From NCBI GenBank assembly GCA_951213105.1, contig OX578150.1, positions 23,626,022-23,690,021 of the forward strand: a DNA stretch of 64,000 bases. Direction: 5' to 3'. Below the pieces are notes generated by a model. That model did not search any database. It was not told where the DNA came from and was given only the letters and a program-made list of their open reading frames with translations. Each line of letters opens with the position of its first letter. The first letter of the stretch is position 1. The position numbers and the translations under genes are program-made. The DNA is from Amaurobius ferox. Taxonomy: Eukaryota; Arthropoda; Arachnida; Araneae; Amaurobiidae. Positions 1 to 11,345 of this stretch are shown in pieces.

Positions 1-334
1 ACTGTATGAACGGCCGGGAAGTGCCACCCAATTTAGACCGGAACCCAGTGGGGGAGGCATCCACAGGGACCGTACCCTCCTTCCCCTACCACCAACCTCT
101 CGGAAGGACTTACGGACCCACATGTTTAACGTGATCGTACTCCGCATGAACACGGCGGCATTTGTGGTAGCGTGCAAATCTAGCGCGCAAACCACGGGGA
201 TACCGCACCCGAGATGGCCAACAGCACGCGGTGTTCCGAGGTGGTCACCCACCAAGTACTAACCGCGCCCGATGCTGCTTGACTTCGGTGATCTAACGAG
301 AACCGGTGTTTTCAGCACGGTACGGCCGTTGGCC
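1..334 (-). mobile_element. 5S rRNA-headed composite SINE, copy S1 (cut by window start)
   Basis: Read on the minus strand, 333 to about 217 is a 5S rRNA-like head of about 117 nt. It keeps the 5S internal control region (AAGCAGCATCGGGC and TGGGTGACCACC). It is followed by a remnant of a tRNA-like segment (about 170-214) and then a body that continues to base 1, so the 3' tail lies outside the window. The body is shared with the copies at 2452-2741, 3061-3401 and 30316-30692. Copies S1 and S4 are almost identical, which suggests recent activity. It is not a 5S gene: bases are missing from the 5S part and it runs directly into SINE body. Confidence 0.85.
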
Positions 335-420
335 ACCGTTAGGCAGTGTAGTGATGTTTTTAATGTTGACTCCAAGAGGACAGGGGAGTGAGATAAGGTC
401 TTTTTTCAGCTGTAGGTTAT

Positions 421-1626
421 CTATTGAGCGATCCAGTCCTTGGAGTAGAACGCTGGAGAACTGGCGAGAAGAGGTTCCAGGTTGAGCAGAAGATTGAGCA
501 GCGAGGAAGGAGCAGGAGCAGTAGGTCCTGATCTTTTGAATGACTGTTGTACCGAGTTTTTGACCTGTGTAGGAATTTCTTTCAAAATATTTGTAGTGAA
601 AGATTTTAGGTCATTGTTGATTTTATGCTGGAAATTTGCGAAGTCATCATTTAGTTTCTTGGAAAGGTTTGAGAAAGCTACAGCATCTACCAGTAGCGGT
701 CGAGAACGAGGTGATGGAGCAGAACCAACGTTACTTTCGAGAGTATGAAGAGAGATTTTAATATCTCTAAATTTGTCCTCCGTGTATGCTTTATGAGTGG
801 CATTTAACTTTACGTTTTTGGTAAAATATTTCTCAAGTCTATCAATGTTTTTCATGATCTTAGCCACATGTTCGTTATTGAGATTAAAAGGTGGAGCATC
901 TTTATCAGTAGCGGTGGAGCCAGGACTAGAACAGGTAGAAGGGACAGGAGTAGAGGGAATATCTGTGGATTTTGAAGAACCAGGCAGAATCGGAAAGTCG
1001 AGAGCAGGAGTCGTCGGAGCCGGCGAAGCCGAAGCGGCAGGAATAGATGCCGAGTCCAAGACGACCTGAGAGAGAGAGCCAGGAACCGGAGAAGAAACCA
1101 ATGGGATGTCTTGAAGGGTTGGAGCAGAGTGGGAAGGAGTGCAGGATACTTGCCTAGATCTGGTAATTGCAGGAGAGGTTGAAGTGGTAGTTGATTTTAC
1201 CGCAGGTGTCGTAAAGTTTTTGGTTGAAGTTGTCCATGCAGGTTTGAGAAGTGGAGTTGTGACAGGTTTCGAGAGGATTTTTGAAGATTTGGGTGGGTCC
1301 AAGGGAGTAAGAGAAGTCACAGCGGAGTTTGAAGAAGAGGATGAAGTTTGTTTAGGCAGTCGAGGTGGCAGAATAGTGGAGGAGAACAATGGAGAGTCAT
1401 ATACTTGCGACGTACGAGGAACACTTTTGAAATTGGAAAGTCTAATTCCAGAACCACCAGTAGTGGGTGTATTCTCAATTGGATTATTTCCACTGGATGA
1501 ACTGATAATTGAGTCTGTATTTACGGGTTCAGTTATTTCAGTGTTCATTAAACCAGGTGTAAGTATAATTGGGGGTAGCAAGGGTGGATAGTCCAAGTTA
1601 GAAGGTGAATATGAATTAGGATTCAT
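421..1626 (-). CDS. Ser/Pro/Thr-rich ORF of unknown function, possibly a transposon ORF1/gag
   Basis: This is an uninterrupted 401-codon frame that I do not recognise. Residues 1-250 are low complexity and rich in Ser, Thr and Pro, without transmembrane segments. Residues 255-370 are charged and look helical or coiled-coil forming, with NNEHVAKIMKNIDRLEKYF at their start. The C-terminus is short and Leu-rich. There is no zinc knuckle, RRM or enzymatic motif. Its length, its disordered N-terminus with a coiled-coil second half, and its position among retroelements suit an ORF1-type protein of a non-LTR retrotransposon, but no ORF2 follows it on the minus strand. The long open frame argues for recent constraint or recent insertion. 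The three plus-strand frames inside it are shadows. Confidence 0.4.
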   Translation of the reverse strand: MNPNSYSPSNLDYPPLLPPIILTPGLMNTEITEPVNTDSIISSSSGNNPIENTPTTGGSGIRLSNFKSVPRTSQVYDSPLFSSTILPPRLPKQTSSSSSNSAVTSLTPLDPPKSSKILSKPVTTPLLKPAWTTSTKNFTTPAVKSTTTSTSPAITRSRQVSCTPSHSAPTLQDIPLVSSPVPGSLSQVVLDSASIPAASASPAPTTPALDFPILPGSSKSTDIPSTPVPSTCSSPGSTATDKDAPPFNLNNEHVAKIMKNIDRLEKYFTKNVKLNATHKAYTEDKFRDIKISLHTLESNVGSAPSPRSRPLLVDAVAFSNLSKKLNDDFANFQHKINNDLKSFTTNILKEIPTQVKNSVQQSFKRSGPTAPAPSSLLNLLLNLEPLLASSPAFYSKDWIAQ

Positions 1627-2451
1627 TTTATAGAATATTTATAATACTCAATCTAAAAATAATACTCTATGTTAAGATAATAGTACACAATATAAAAATT
1701 ATACTTCATAAAAATGTTGTAGATAAGAGTATAGCATATAAAACCAGGTCAGCATTTCAAAAATTCGGAGGTGTCGTCAAAAGGACAATTATATATATAT
1801 TATATATATTATATATACATTTTATAACAAAAAATGCTTTAGAGGCATAAATATTTAGTGAAATCAAGCGTGTCCAAAATGACAAAATTAAAGAGATAGT
1901 AACGACAAGCACCATCAATCATGTGACGAGCAACCTGGCACTTTGCCAAGGACAGATCCAAAACAAAAATACAGGGGGGAAAGGTTGAAGCGAAAGCTGA
2001 GAACATGAAATCAGATACATTTTAAAATGCTAATTACACTCTAAAAATTAACACAGAGGGAGAAAATAACTTTTGAATAACAGTAACCAGACTTGAAAAT
2101 ACATATATATATACACAAAATTACAAAAATATGCAAATATATTAAGATTTACAGATGTATAAAGTGCGGGGATTTCGCACTTTTTGAAAGAGCTTCCAAT
2201 ACAATTGTATTACAGCATTTTATTTACATATAAATAGAATATTTTTGATTTTAAAATGCAGATACCTCGACAATCAGACGTCGGAACGGAAAATCACAGA
2301 TACCGTAGAAAAGCTGAGACGAAGCACTTCAAGAAAACACTAAACAATTAAACACAAGACGCAAAATCACGCGCACACGGCATAAAAAAGCGGGAGCACA
2401 AAAACATGCGTACGATCTCTACCAGAAAGAAACGAACTCCCTTACCAGAAA
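1627..2451. other. AT-rich non-coding stretch
   Basis: No coding frame is seen. It holds an (AT)n-type microsatellite at about 1789-1820 and a short hairpin at about 2160-2185 (AAAGTGCG, 7-nt loop, CGCACTTT). Nothing else is recognisable. Confidence 0.6.
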
Positions 2452-2741
2452 GGTGTTGTTGTTGAAACCCAGACCGTCCGACCTACCAGAAAGGTGTAAG
2501 GTAACTGTTTGGACGGTCGGGAAGTGCCACCCAATTTAGACCGGAACCCAGTGGGGGAGGCATCCACAGGGACCGTACCCTCCTTCCCCTACCACCAACC
2601 TCTCGGAAGGACTTTCGGACCCACATGTTTAACGTGATCGTACTCCGCATGAACACGGCGGCAGTTTTGGCAGTGGCTGGAATCGAACCCGGGCCTACCG
2701 AGTGCAACTCCAGCGCGCTAACCAATGGGCTACCGCGCCCC
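2452..2741 (-). mobile_element. tRNA-headed SINE, copy S2 of the same SINE family
   Basis: On the minus strand the element begins at 2741 with a tRNA-like head of about 73 nt. An A-box-like TAGCCCATTGGTTAGCG and a perfect B-box GGTTCGATTCC give a type-2 RNA polymerase III promoter. The body that follows is the same as in the 5S-headed copies. It ends in (CAA)n (read as TTG repeats at 2453-2465). No target-site duplication is visible. It is not a tRNA gene: the head has no 3' acceptor pairing and runs into SINE body. This copy retains the B-box stretch that the 5S-headed copies lack. Confidence 0.88.
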
Positions 2742-2818
2742 AGTATTCATGGATTGTAATTTTTGTACCAAATTCCGTTTGAATCGGTCCATTCGTTCGT
2801 CAGTTATCGTCTCCACAG

Positions 2819-2931
2819 TCTCACTGACACACACACACACATTCTTTCACACACACACATAATTTCACAAACACAAATACTTTCACACACACACACCATA
2901 CACACACACATACACACACACAGACATCACC
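2819..2931. repeat. (CA)n microsatellite, interrupted
   Basis: About 110 bp of CA repeats broken by TTTC and ATA interruptions. The small plus-strand frame over it is a simple-repeat artefact. Confidence 0.9.
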
Positions 2932-3057
2932 TCAAAAATGTTCGATTCATGATCAGGGATGCTTGAAACGTGCTCTTCCGTCGAAAACTCGAATTCGAAT
3001 TTTCGACCCCGTCACAATACTTTCCTTAGACATTATTGTATATAAGGAGAGTAATAA
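2932..3057. repeat. Interspersed repeat ending in a hairpin, copy 1
   Basis: About 125 bp closely matches 21661-21787. Shared landmarks are GATCAGGGATGCTTGAAACG and TCGAATTCGAATTTTCGACC, followed by a terminal palindrome based on ACTTTCCTTA and its complement. No coding capacity and no obvious target duplication. It may be the end of a MITE or Helitron-type element, but a terminal CTRR was not identified. Confidence 0.65.
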
Positions 3058-3060
3058 TTG

Positions 3061-3401
3061 TAAGGTAACTGTTTGGACGGTCGGGAAGTGCCACCCAAAT
3101 TAGACCAGAACCAGTGGGGGAGGCATCCACAGGAACCGTACCCTCCTTCTCCTATCACCAACCTCTCGGAAGGACTTTCGGACCCACATGTTTAACGTGA
3201 TCGTACTCCGCATGAACACAGCGGCAGTTATGGCAGCATGCAAATCCAGTGCGCAAACCACCGGGCTACCGCGCTTGAAATGTGCCAACAGCACGCGGTG
3301 TCCCCAGGTGATCACCCACTCAAGTACTAACCTCGCCCGATGCTGCTTGACTTCAGTGATCTAACGAGAACCAGTGTTTTCAGCACGGTAGGGCCGTTGG
3401 C
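3061..3401 (-). mobile_element. 5S rRNA-headed composite SINE, copy S3 (older, tail-truncated)
   Basis: The 5S-like head runs from 3401 to 3284 (about 118 nt) on the minus strand. A tRNA-like remnant without B-box follows, then the shared body, ending near 3061 without the (CAA)n tail. It has more substitutions than S1 and S4, so it is probably older. It abuts the decayed hAT transposase that begins at 3402. Confidence 0.85.
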
Positions 3402-6059
3402 ATACATAAGGGTTTGTCAATGTTCACATTTAAAACTACTGTTTTAAAATCATCCCACTCTTGCAGCAACTCATCTTCATCCAGACTGAAATATTCAGAC
3501 AATTCCATTATTTGAGAATTTCCATTGAGGCTTATGATGGTTTCATTTATAATTTTCTCTAAATTGAGTACAGCAAGGTGATGAATAATTCTTTCATTTT
3601 CTAATCTATTCGACAAATTTTCATATAGAATATTTATGAAGTGTCGAGCATCTGCTTCAAAAGGATCATCTGATATATGAATTGAGGCAATAATATTTAA
3701 TTTTTGAGCACGTTCTACTGATTTTTTAGAAAATGTGCCACCTGGCTTTTTTTTCAACCTCTTAAGTTCTGCAAGAGTAGTTTGAATGCCTGGTTCAATG
3801 ATACTGATGTCAGCATCATTTTTCTGTAATGTCAAATTTAGGCATGTTATTGGATCTAGTACATTGTGAGAGTCCGCTTCGGGTATGTTGCCGGATCAAA
3901 GTCCATCGCCGTTCGATGAGCATGAAAGAGTCCAAAATTAGCATTGGCCACCCATTCGTGGTGTGATTCCAATCTGCTGGAATGGAATTTCGATTCCTCT
4001 GCGCTGAGATCTCTTGATATGTGCTGAACTCTAATCTGATCGTTTGATTTAGAAAAGCCTCGGCGACGAATCAGTAAAGTTTCTCCGCGGATTTTCGTTC
4101 CATGGGAATGGAAAGTTTAGAATTTTCTCGGCAATGCCATAATGGAAACACTGCCCAATAGTAATGCCTCCTCGGGTAAACGTGAAATTTCGTATCTGTG
4201 GACCTGCGAGATGATATCAATCCAAACCCTGGAGCTAGACATATATTACAGGATGAAAGATGCACAGCAGGTAATATAGAACACATTTATTTATGAAGAA
4301 CAGTATGCACTCTTTATAACTGAGAATGATACAAAATCAGTCTGAGACGTGCGACAAATGTCCTGCTACCTCTAGATCTTAAGAGCGTCTCTCAAGTTGT
4401 GCCCTGAATCAAGTATATATTCAGGCCAAAATCCAGAGACCACCCCAGATAGAATCCGAGGAATGTTTCCTAGGCCCTTGAGTGTCAAAGGCCACCAAAC
4501 TCCATATCGCAGGAATATCTCCCCTTCGCTCTGATGACAGTCTGAATTGCTTGATTTCGTGGAAATCCGAGGGATCTCTACGACTTTGTTTTTCTTGACG
4601 CAAAGTTGGAGGTCTGGGCACAAGAGGTGGATGAACTCAAGGATTTTCAAATAAAAATGGCGAGCATTAAGATCCGAAAAACCCTGAGTTTCTTACATAC
4701 ATCACATAAGAAATTTATACTCTGGAAAAACTCAGATTTATAATTCTTCAAAGTCCTGTTGCACTAGGTCCACTAAGATTTGATGCTTCACCCTTTGTAA
4801 CAGTGTTTTCCAAGTCCGTCAAAATTGCCTCATAATTAATTCTTATAGAATTTAAGGCTTCATTATGAGATAGCCATCTAGTGAAGCCTGCCCTTTTTAT
4901 AGTTTTCACTTTCCCCTCCTTGTTGAATAAATTTTGTGCATTTAGCAGACTATTTGAACGTATTGAACTATACTTATAATATTTATAAGTACTCGTGTAA
5001 GTATTTCATCGACTTTGTGAAATCTCTTTAAAGTTTCAAAACTATCCTTAGTGGCTAGTGCAAGTCTGTGGTTTATGCAGTTAGCTGCTATGATTTTATT
5101 TTGTCTTTGAAGTTTTGTTGCAACACCTTCCTTTTTTCCAATCATAGAACTGGCAGATCACTGGTAAATCTTGATATCTTCTGCAAACCGCCACATTTTT
5201 GAATTACTGGTTCCAGTTCATTAAATATTGTTTCAGCTTTGTCATCAGATAGCTGACAGTCTTTGACAAAAGAGATCTGTGCTTCTCCATCAACCTAATA
5301 CTTAACGGCTACAGCCATATGGTTTTTATTGTTGAGATCAGATGTTTCATCTGTCATAATAGAGAAACATGGACTCTTATTATTATCAGCAAGAATCGTT
5401 TCTTCTTTTTCTGTTGCCATACAGTCTATAAATTCATTGAGAACTTTGTAACTTGTATAATTGGCATTTTTTGCCTTTCTTAGAGGGGATAAAATTGGAC
5501 TTTTAAGTTCATCAATACAGAAATTGATGAATGATTCATATATAGTGGTGTGAGGCTAATTAAACTTTATTAAACATTCAGGACATTTCATAGCTGTTTT
5601 AACTGCTAGAAACTCAGGTGATCCATCATTAAATTCTTTTTGAGAATCGCCTAATAATGTGTTAGCTTCAGCTTCAATTGATAAATTATGCATTTCAGAT
5701 TTTTCATGCAATTTAATTTTATCTAAGCAAATGTTGATGCATCCTTTTTTAAACCATGGTGAATTTTTAAATGTGCTATTGCCATTATGATGCTTTGCAC
5801 ATAATTTACATGGTAGTAAGGGTTTTTCATTTGATAAATACTGCAGCCATGGAAAATTTATCAACCACTCTGGATTGAACTCAGATCTGTGCTTGTTACT
5901 CGAATTTTTGGTATTTGTAGCAGTTGGATGGCTATCAGAAACTTTTGAATTCATGTCCTGTAACTCAAGAAACATGCTACCAGAGTTAGTGTTGGCTTGT
6001 ATTATGTTTTGCTGAACTACTTGGGATTGAGAACATTTGGAACTTTCAGAGGAAACCAT
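3402..6059 (-). pseudogene. Decayed hAT transposase, ZNF862/KIAA1586-like (hAT-1)
   Basis: Read from 6059 downwards, the fragments follow the order of this hAT group. First comes an N-terminal TTF-type zinc finger at 5556-6059, with PEWLINFPWLQY and CKLCAKHH. Next is a DUF4371-like catalytic region at about 4742-5530, with SIMTDETSD carrying the likely first catalytic Asp, NCINHRLALA, and KRAGFTRWLSHNEA. Last is a later segment at 3402-3835, with DDPFEADARHFINILYENL. Stops and frameshifts separate the pieces, and the hAT dimerisation domain is missing because SINE S3 starts at 3401. Unrelated sequence at about 3845-4740 splits the reading frame. This is a dead transposon copy, not a host gene, although host genes of this family exist in animals. 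Confidence 0.8.
3845..4740. other. Unassigned insert within hAT-1
   Basis: This stretch interrupts the hAT-1 reading order and resembles neither flank. Minus-strand frames of 71 and 92 codons overlap it but have no recognisable motif. On the plus strand, about 4204-4242 could encode a short 2A-like run (DDINPNPGA), a motif known at the N-terminus of some LINE proteins, with no supporting frame beyond it. I did not find clean terminal repeats or a target duplication. Confidence 0.4.
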
Positions 6060-6707
6060 GACACATTCTTCATTTCTTGACTTCTCACTTTCAGAGATTG
6101 TAAGGCCTTCATTTTCTTTTTCCTAAATATTATCAAATGTACAATTTTAATTTACAAAACCAGAAAAAAAATAAAGAAAATCTTAAATTGTTAAGTATAA
6201 AAAAGATGCTACTTTTATTTTCTTTTTAGGAAATATTATCACGACTTACTTAATTCATTAACAAACATTGCTTAATTTTGATAAAAGCTTAAGTTCATTA
6301 TGAACTAAAAATGTAACCAGCAGTGCCGGAATTTTAGAAACAAACCTCTGATTAAAATTATACTGGAACCATGGCAAATTTTGCTTCCTCCTTTATCTTA
6401 AAATTCATATTTTACAAAGGGTGGAGTTCAGATAGGGATGTCCAGTTATATTAGTGCATTCCCCATTTATTTGGCTGTCAATATTGTTGTGACTTTTGTG
6501 CAGATTTAATAAATAATGAATAGGAAAAAACTTCGCACAATCACGGATGTTTTGAAAATTTGACTATACATGATAAGGTGCCATTTTGGAAAAGGGCATG
6601 CACGGCGGTATTTTTCGATGTTAGTGCGCAGAATTGTAGTACTAGGGCAAGCAGGGCGGTATTTTTCATTCTTGAGGGCACACAAAAAATGCCTAGGATG
6701 AACCCTG
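6060..6707. other. AT-rich spacer
   Basis: No gene is seen. A direct repeat sharing GGCGGTATTTTTC occurs at about 6602-6614 and 6655-6667. Confidence 0.5.
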
Positions 6708-6717
6708 GGAAGAAATT

Positions 6718-7669
6718 TTGAACAATTTAATTGACCAAAATATCTGCGCTGCAAGACATATCAACATTCGTAGAGAGGGGAAAGTCTTACCCACCAAATA
6801 CCTCATACTTACTTTTAACTCACCACATTTACCAAAAACTATTAAAGCAGCCTATCTGATGTGCAAAGTCCGTCCTTTCATTCCAAATCCATTAAGGTGC
6901 TTTAAGAGCCAAAGATATGGACATTCTAAAAATTCATGCCGAGGGAAATATGAAACGTGCCCGGTGTGCTGAGCCTGAAGATGAATCAGAAAATTGTACA
7001 AAAAAATTTCAATGTGTTAATTGTGATGGTGAACATCCATCATATGCTCGATCATGCCCTAAATGGAAGATCGAAAAGGAAATACAAACCGTTAAAATCA
7101 ATAATAATATTTCTTACCCTGAAGCACGTAAAGTAGTAACAGCACGTAAAATAGTAATAGCATGTTGAGGATTTAGTGGCTACAGTGGCATAGGATACAT
7201 CTTTAGGTGTATCCTATGCCACTGTAGCCACTCAATCCTCAACTTCTGTTGCTACGTAATGTGAAAAAAGATCTATTGCTACACAAACCGAACCTATCTC
7301 TGTGCCCGAAGATAGTCCAAATTCTACTAACCCATGAATTACTGAATTTAAACCTAAATTTGCCATACCTGTAGTAACTTTTAGACCAGAGTTTTTATAG
7401 CCAAATAAACCAAGTACCAGTGGGGATAATGAAACATATACTACAGTGAACAAGAAAAAATCCAAAAATAAATAAAAATTAAAAAATGAGATAGACGAAC
7501 TCGCACCTAGAAAATCCTTTAAAACAATAGATGCAGAAAATGATGCCAATATTGATGATGCAGTACAACTATGTGTTTTGGATGACGAAACAATGTTGAC
7601 GGATGTGTTGCCACCTTCTTCCAATAGGTCCAGGGTGAACAGTTCTCGTTCACCAAAAAAGAAAAGACC
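6718..7669 (+). pseudogene. LINE-1 copy A ORF1 (gag) remnant
   Basis: Frames at 6718-6972 and 6917-7168 together match the zinc-knuckle part of the ORF1 in copy C. FIPNPLRCFKSQRYGHSKNSC shows the first CCHC motif with its first spacer Cys replaced (CFKS instead of CFTC), and CVNCDGEHPSYARSC is the third. About 7190-7230 carries an inverted repeat of GTGGCTACAGTGGCATAGGA and its complement, which is a local rearrangement. The remainder up to 7669 is frame-shifted tail sequence. Confidence 0.75.
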
Positions 7670-7675
7670 TACATA

Positions 7676-10600
7676 ATGGCTTCCTTGGTTTCTTGGAACT
7701 GCCGTGGTTAGCAGACCAAGTTGTTTGAGGTAAAATCCTTAATTAATACTCACCATCATTAATACTCACCATTTGTATTCAAGAAACTTTGTCTAACAAT
7801 AGCATTAATATTAAACATTTTACTTGCATTCGCAAAGATATTGATCAAAACAGCAGAGTTTCTGGGGGAGTAGGAGTAGCCTTGCTAATTTCCCAAGACT
7901 ATCCTACCTCCAATGTACAACTTACCACTAACTTACAAGCTGTTGCTGCTCGTATTCATATTAAGACATTCATTACAGTATGCTGTATTTATATTCCACC
8001 AAATGATAATATTGATCATAAGGACCTTGATGATTTGATTGGCCAACTACCTCCGCCATTCGTAATATTGGATGACTTTAATGGTCACAACCCTCTTTGG
8101 TGTAGTTCTGACATGAATCATAGAGGACAGCAAATCGAACAGTGTATTAGTGATCACAGCCTGTGCCTATTCAGTAGCAATGAACATACCTACTTTCATC
8201 AATCAAGCAAGACATTCCACACTATTGATCTTGCTTTTTGTTCCTCATCACTCCTTCCGTTCTGGACCTTTTTAGTAGACAAAGATCTACGCAATAGCAA
8301 CCATTTTCCCATTTTTCTCTCTAACATTCAAATCGGATCACCTGTGAAACCATCGCAATATATCTTTTCAAGAGCTGATTGGTTGACATTTACTTCCCAA
8401 GCTGTGATAGCTGATGACGCAGTGCAGAGCTGTGACATCGATACAGCTGTAAATAATATTACAAATCTGTTGATTAATGCTGCTGATACGACAATCCCTA
8501 AGAGTTCTGGAAAAACATCTAAGTATCGCTTTCCTTGGTGGAATGAAGAATGTCGCGAGGCATACAAAAAACAAAAGGCCTGGGCCATATTTCAAAGGTA
8601 TCCTACAACTGATAAACTTACTGCATTTAAATTTACAAAAGCAGTTGCTCCTAGGATACATAGACGAAGGCAAAGAGAGTTATGGGAGGAGTATGTCAGT
8701 GGACTAACCTCTTCCACTTCCAGCAAGAAAGTATGGCAAAAGGTCAAAAAGTTTTCCGGTGTCTATAACGACCATCCCATATCTGTTATAAATAGTAATG
8801 GCACAATTATTAGCTCTCCGGCAGAAATAGCAAATGAAATAACCAAAGCCTTTGCAGATGTTTCAAACTCAGCAAGTTATTCAGAACCATTCCTGTCACA
8901 TAAGATCAGATCATAAAAGAAACCAATTGTTTTCGCACAAGCCAAACACTTGCCATACAATTCTCCGTTTACAGAGTTTGAACTTCTTACAGTATTGTCA
9001 CAGACTCAGGGAACCAGCAGTGGGCCAGATGGTGTCCATTATACTATGCTGAAACACCCTCTCATGAGTCTTTATTGAACCTTTTATATCTATACAACAG
9101 GATTTATATGTAACATAAGTTTCCGGCATCCAGACAAAGAGCAATCACCATACCCATTATAAAACCAGGAAAGGACCCCAAAAGTCCTTCAAGTTACCGA
9201 CCCATTGTTTTGACAAGCTGTATTTGCAAAACTATGGAAAAAATGGTAAATGCCTGACTTGTTTATTTCCTAGAAGCAAATAAACTTTTATCTCCACTAC
9301 AAAGTGGTTTTGGACAAGGAAGATTTACCTCTGACAATAATATTGCTCTAGAATCCCAGATTAGGACTGTCTACCTTAGGCAAAATCATTTAGTGTCAAT
9401 ATTTTTTGATATTGACAAAGCCTATGATCGCATTTGGTGCTATCGTATTATTAAGGACATTTTTGATTTTAATTTAAAAGGAAATCTTCCCATTTTTATA
9501 CAAAACTTTTTAGCACATAGGACATTCAAAGTATGTATTGGTACTGTTCTTTCAAACCCTTGCGTGCAAGAGGAGGGAGTGCCACAAGGAAGTGTGTTGA
9601 TTGTGACTCTATTTTCCATAAAAATCAACAGTATTTTAAACCATCTACCATCATCAGTTCATAAAAGCCTCTATGTGGATGATTTGAAAGTTTCATACCA
9701 AGCATATGATATGCGCACCGTTGAAAGGCAGTGTCAAACTGCAGTAAATGGCATTCTGCGATGGGCTAATCTTAATGGATTCAGGTTTTTAATCCAGAAG
9801 ACTTGTTGTGTTTGTTCACTTCACCAGAAAACGTGGTCTTCACCTACCTCCAGAGATTTTGATGGAGAATACTAAAATTGCTGTTGTTGCTGAAGTGAAA
9901 TTTCTTGGAGTCTGGTTCGATAGAAAACTCACGTTCCTACCCCATGTTTAGAAACTGAGAAAGAAATGTGAGAGAGCCATTAACATTTTAAAACTTCTGT
10001 CAAATACAAAATGGGGTGCAGATATAACTACAATGCTACGTATATATAGGGCTATTATTCGTTCCAAGATTGATTATGGGTGCAATATTTATGGGAGTGC
10101 ACGGACATCTGTTCTCCTGAAACTCGACACAATACATAATAAAGCATTACGTATATGTTCAGGTACCTTTCGAACATCTCATGTTCAAAGCTTATATGTG
10201 TACTGCAATGAGCCACCTCTTGATTTCAGGCGTGAACAGTTGATACTGAATTATTACTATCGGGTCATGTCCTTATAGAACCACCCTCTGCAACAACTAA
10301 TACTAGATGGGCATTATGATTGACTCTACGACCACAGATCCTCATGCATTCCCTCTTTTGGCAAGCGGATACGCAATATATTATCAACAACCCCACAAAT
10401 AGATCTTAATGTAAGGAAAACAAAGTGTTTTGAAATATCCATGGTATGTTCCTGATTATCTCAACCCATTTAGTAATTTTACTAAGAGAAACATAGATCA
10501 GACTATTTATCTACAAGTGTTTGCTGAACATAGAAATCTTTATAATGAGTATACTCCTATTTTCGCAGATGGTTCAAAAGTAGGCAGTTACGTTGGTTTG

Positions 10601-11345
10601 GCTTATGTATCTAATAATACTATAAAGTCTTTTAAATTCAGGCATCGTGCTCTATTTTTACTGCTGAGATTATGACAATATACCAGAGTCTTATATTTAT
10701 ATCTCATAAAATTTCTAAAAAGCACATCATTTATACCGATTCATTGAGTTCGCTGCAACTCTTTTCATCTAGGATGGCTATGAACTACCTTATTGCCTCT
10801 GATATCCTTAGGTATGCACATCGTCTGAAGGTACAAGGATACCATACTGAATATTGTTGGGTGCCAGGACATGTTGGTGTCAGAGGAAATGAGCTGGCAG
10901 ATATTACTGCTAAATCAGATACTCAAACTTTAAACCTGACCATCCCTCTAACTGACATCAAACAATTCATTTTGAAAAATATTTATGACAAATGGCAGTA
11001 TTTCTGGTACTAGCAGTCTCATAATAAGTTGTTTGAGATAAAGCCCTTAATGCAAAAGTGGACTAGTTTCCAATGTAGGAAACTTGAGGTACTTTTAGCG
11101 TGTTTATGTATTGGTCATATTTGTTTTACCCATGCTTACTTTTAGGAGAAATTGAACCCTTTTGTAATAGTTGTCAGACGTCAGCAAGTATCAAACATAT
11201 TTTAATTGAGTGTTTGAAATATAAACAGTTCCGTTTTAAGCATTTCAAAAGACTTATACTATACATTTGGCAGAATTGATTGGAGAAAATCCTCATTTGG
11301 AGCTTTTCCCATTTCTATTGGAGATTGGTTTTTACCATCATTTTT
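7676..11345 (+). pseudogene. LINE-1 copy A ORF2 remnant (endonuclease, reverse transcriptase, RNase H)
   Basis: The frame starts at ATG 7676 with SWNCRG and meets an early stop. The longest piece, 7789-8916, holds the endonuclease second half, with DDFNGHNPLWCSS (the GDFN motif altered to DDFN) and a Ser-Asp-His position changed to SNHFPI. Reverse transcriptase lies at 9393-9875, with FFDIDKAYDRIW, VPQGSV and YVDDLKVSY. RNase H lies at 10672-11013, with IYTDSLSSLQL and HVGVRGNELAD. Frameshifts near 8916, 9875 and 10278 and several stops make it non-functional. The endonuclease substitutions alone would probably inactivate it. Confidence 0.85.

Noticed and set aside
217..333. 5S ribosomal RNA gene on the minus strand
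   Set aside because: It runs without a terminator into tRNA-like and SINE body sequence, lacks bases of a normal 5S, and recurs in the same arrangement at 3284-3401 and 30581-30692.
482..1591. Plus-strand frames of 88, 90 and 150 codons
   Set aside because: They are shadows of the 401-codon minus-strand frame, whose low complexity keeps other frames open.
2670..2741. Functional tRNA gene (minus strand)
   Set aside because: The head continues into the shared SINE body and has no matching acceptor stem.
2763..2966. 67-codon His/Thr-rich frame
   Set aside because: It is a translation of a (CA)n microsatellite.
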